A stretch of DNA of 13,772 bases from NCBI GenBank assembly GCA_011391655.1, contig JAABQE010000088.1, forward strand, positions 1-13,772, read 5' to 3'. Source of the stretch: Hydrogenophilales bacterium (GTDB taxonomy: Bacteria > Pseudomonadota > Gammaproteobacteria > Burkholderiales > Thiobacillaceae). How positions within the stretch are numbered: position 1 is the first letter of the stretch; every line of letters begins with the position of its first letter. Below the pieces are notes generated by a model that was not told the origin of the DNA, did no database searches, and saw only the letters and a program-made list of their open reading frames with translations. The translations under genes were made by a program, and so were the position numbers. Positions 13,497 through 13,772 of the stretch are shown here, in pieces.

Positions 13497-13772
13497 ATGA
13501 TCGAAAACCCGGAACGCTTTCACCAGACGCTGGCGCTGTTCGACGCAGCTAATGCAGAAGACCCCAACCAGGACGAAGGCCAGCCGAAGGAACTGCTCTA
13601 CGCCAAGCGCATGTCGGACATGATCGCCCGCTTTGCGCCGGAGGCATCGGAAGCGTCACAACTGTCCGTACGCGCCCAGCATATCCAGCGCTGGAAGGTG
13701 CCGCGCAACACCTACCCGATGACCAAGGAAGGCTATCACGCATGGCGCACCGGCTTGTATTCGTTCCAGGCC
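13497..13772 (+). CDS. DUF4202 protein (N-terminal 92 residues; continues beyond window)
   Basis: The reading frame is open to the right edge with 92 complete codons. The sequence contains RFHQTLALFDAANAEDPNQD (7-26), then PKELLYAKRM, and AQHIQRWKVPRNTYPMTKEG, which are the features I know from DUF4202, a roughly 190-200-residue family of unknown function. The conserved AQHIQRW segment with its Glu, Tyr and His neighbours suggests a metal- or nucleotide-binding helical enzyme, but no activity is established. ATG 13497 has AGGAA seven bases upstream. About half of the protein is missing. Being divergent from an ene-reductase gives no functional clue. Confidence 0.85.
   Translation, partial: MIENPERFHQTLALFDAANAEDPNQDEGQPKELLYAKRMSDMIARFAPEASEASQLSVRAQHIQRWKVPRNTYPMTKEGYHAWRTGLYSFQA

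Overview
The window is high-GC chromosomal sequence from a Gram-negative proteobacterium, most likely a betaproteobacterium. The evidence is ubiquinone-type flavin hydroxylases, an LptD/SurA outer-membrane assembly pair, the AmgK/MurU peptidoglycan-recycling pair, and protein character resembling Thiobacillus-like or other Nitrosomonadales lineages. The lineage is an impression from the proteins, not a search result. Coding is dense and mostly housekeeping.

Left block, minus strand (1-4265): murU, pepP, ubiH and a second UbiH/UbiI-family hydroxylase that runs off the left edge. Consecutive genes overlap by 4 to 11 bases, so this looks like one transcription unit. The pepP-ubiH-hydroxylase order matches the pepP-ubiH-ubiI order known from E. 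coli.

Island (about 4266-5742): amgK and murU act in consecutive steps and are often adjacent. Here they are separated by 1.48 kb of unusual DNA. It holds two copies of a 268-base element in inverted orientation (4355-4622 and 5361-5628, about 93% identical by hand count) around one AT-rich lipoprotein gene. Each copy contains a long nested hairpin. Two base pairs of its stem differ between the copies in a compensatory way. A pair of REP-like palindromes brackets the left copy. This is the least ordinary part of the window.

Right-centre block: amgK (minus) is divergent from lptD-surA-pdxA-rsmA (plus), a conserved proteobacterial cluster. It combines LPS export to the outer membrane, the periplasmic chaperone that helps fold LptD, vitamin B6 synthesis and 16S rRNA dimethylation. 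lptD/surA and surA/pdxA overlap. Degenerate 7-base tandem arrays, each about 35 bases, lie across the pdxA stop, in inverted orientation just before rsmA, and inside murU.

Right end: an Old Yellow Enzyme family ene-reductase (minus) converges on rsmA and is divergent from a DUF4202 gene that runs off the right edge. I saw no tRNA, rRNA, CRISPR array, transposase or prophage gene. The long ORFs opposite pepP, ubiH, lptD and surA are high-GC antisense shadows.
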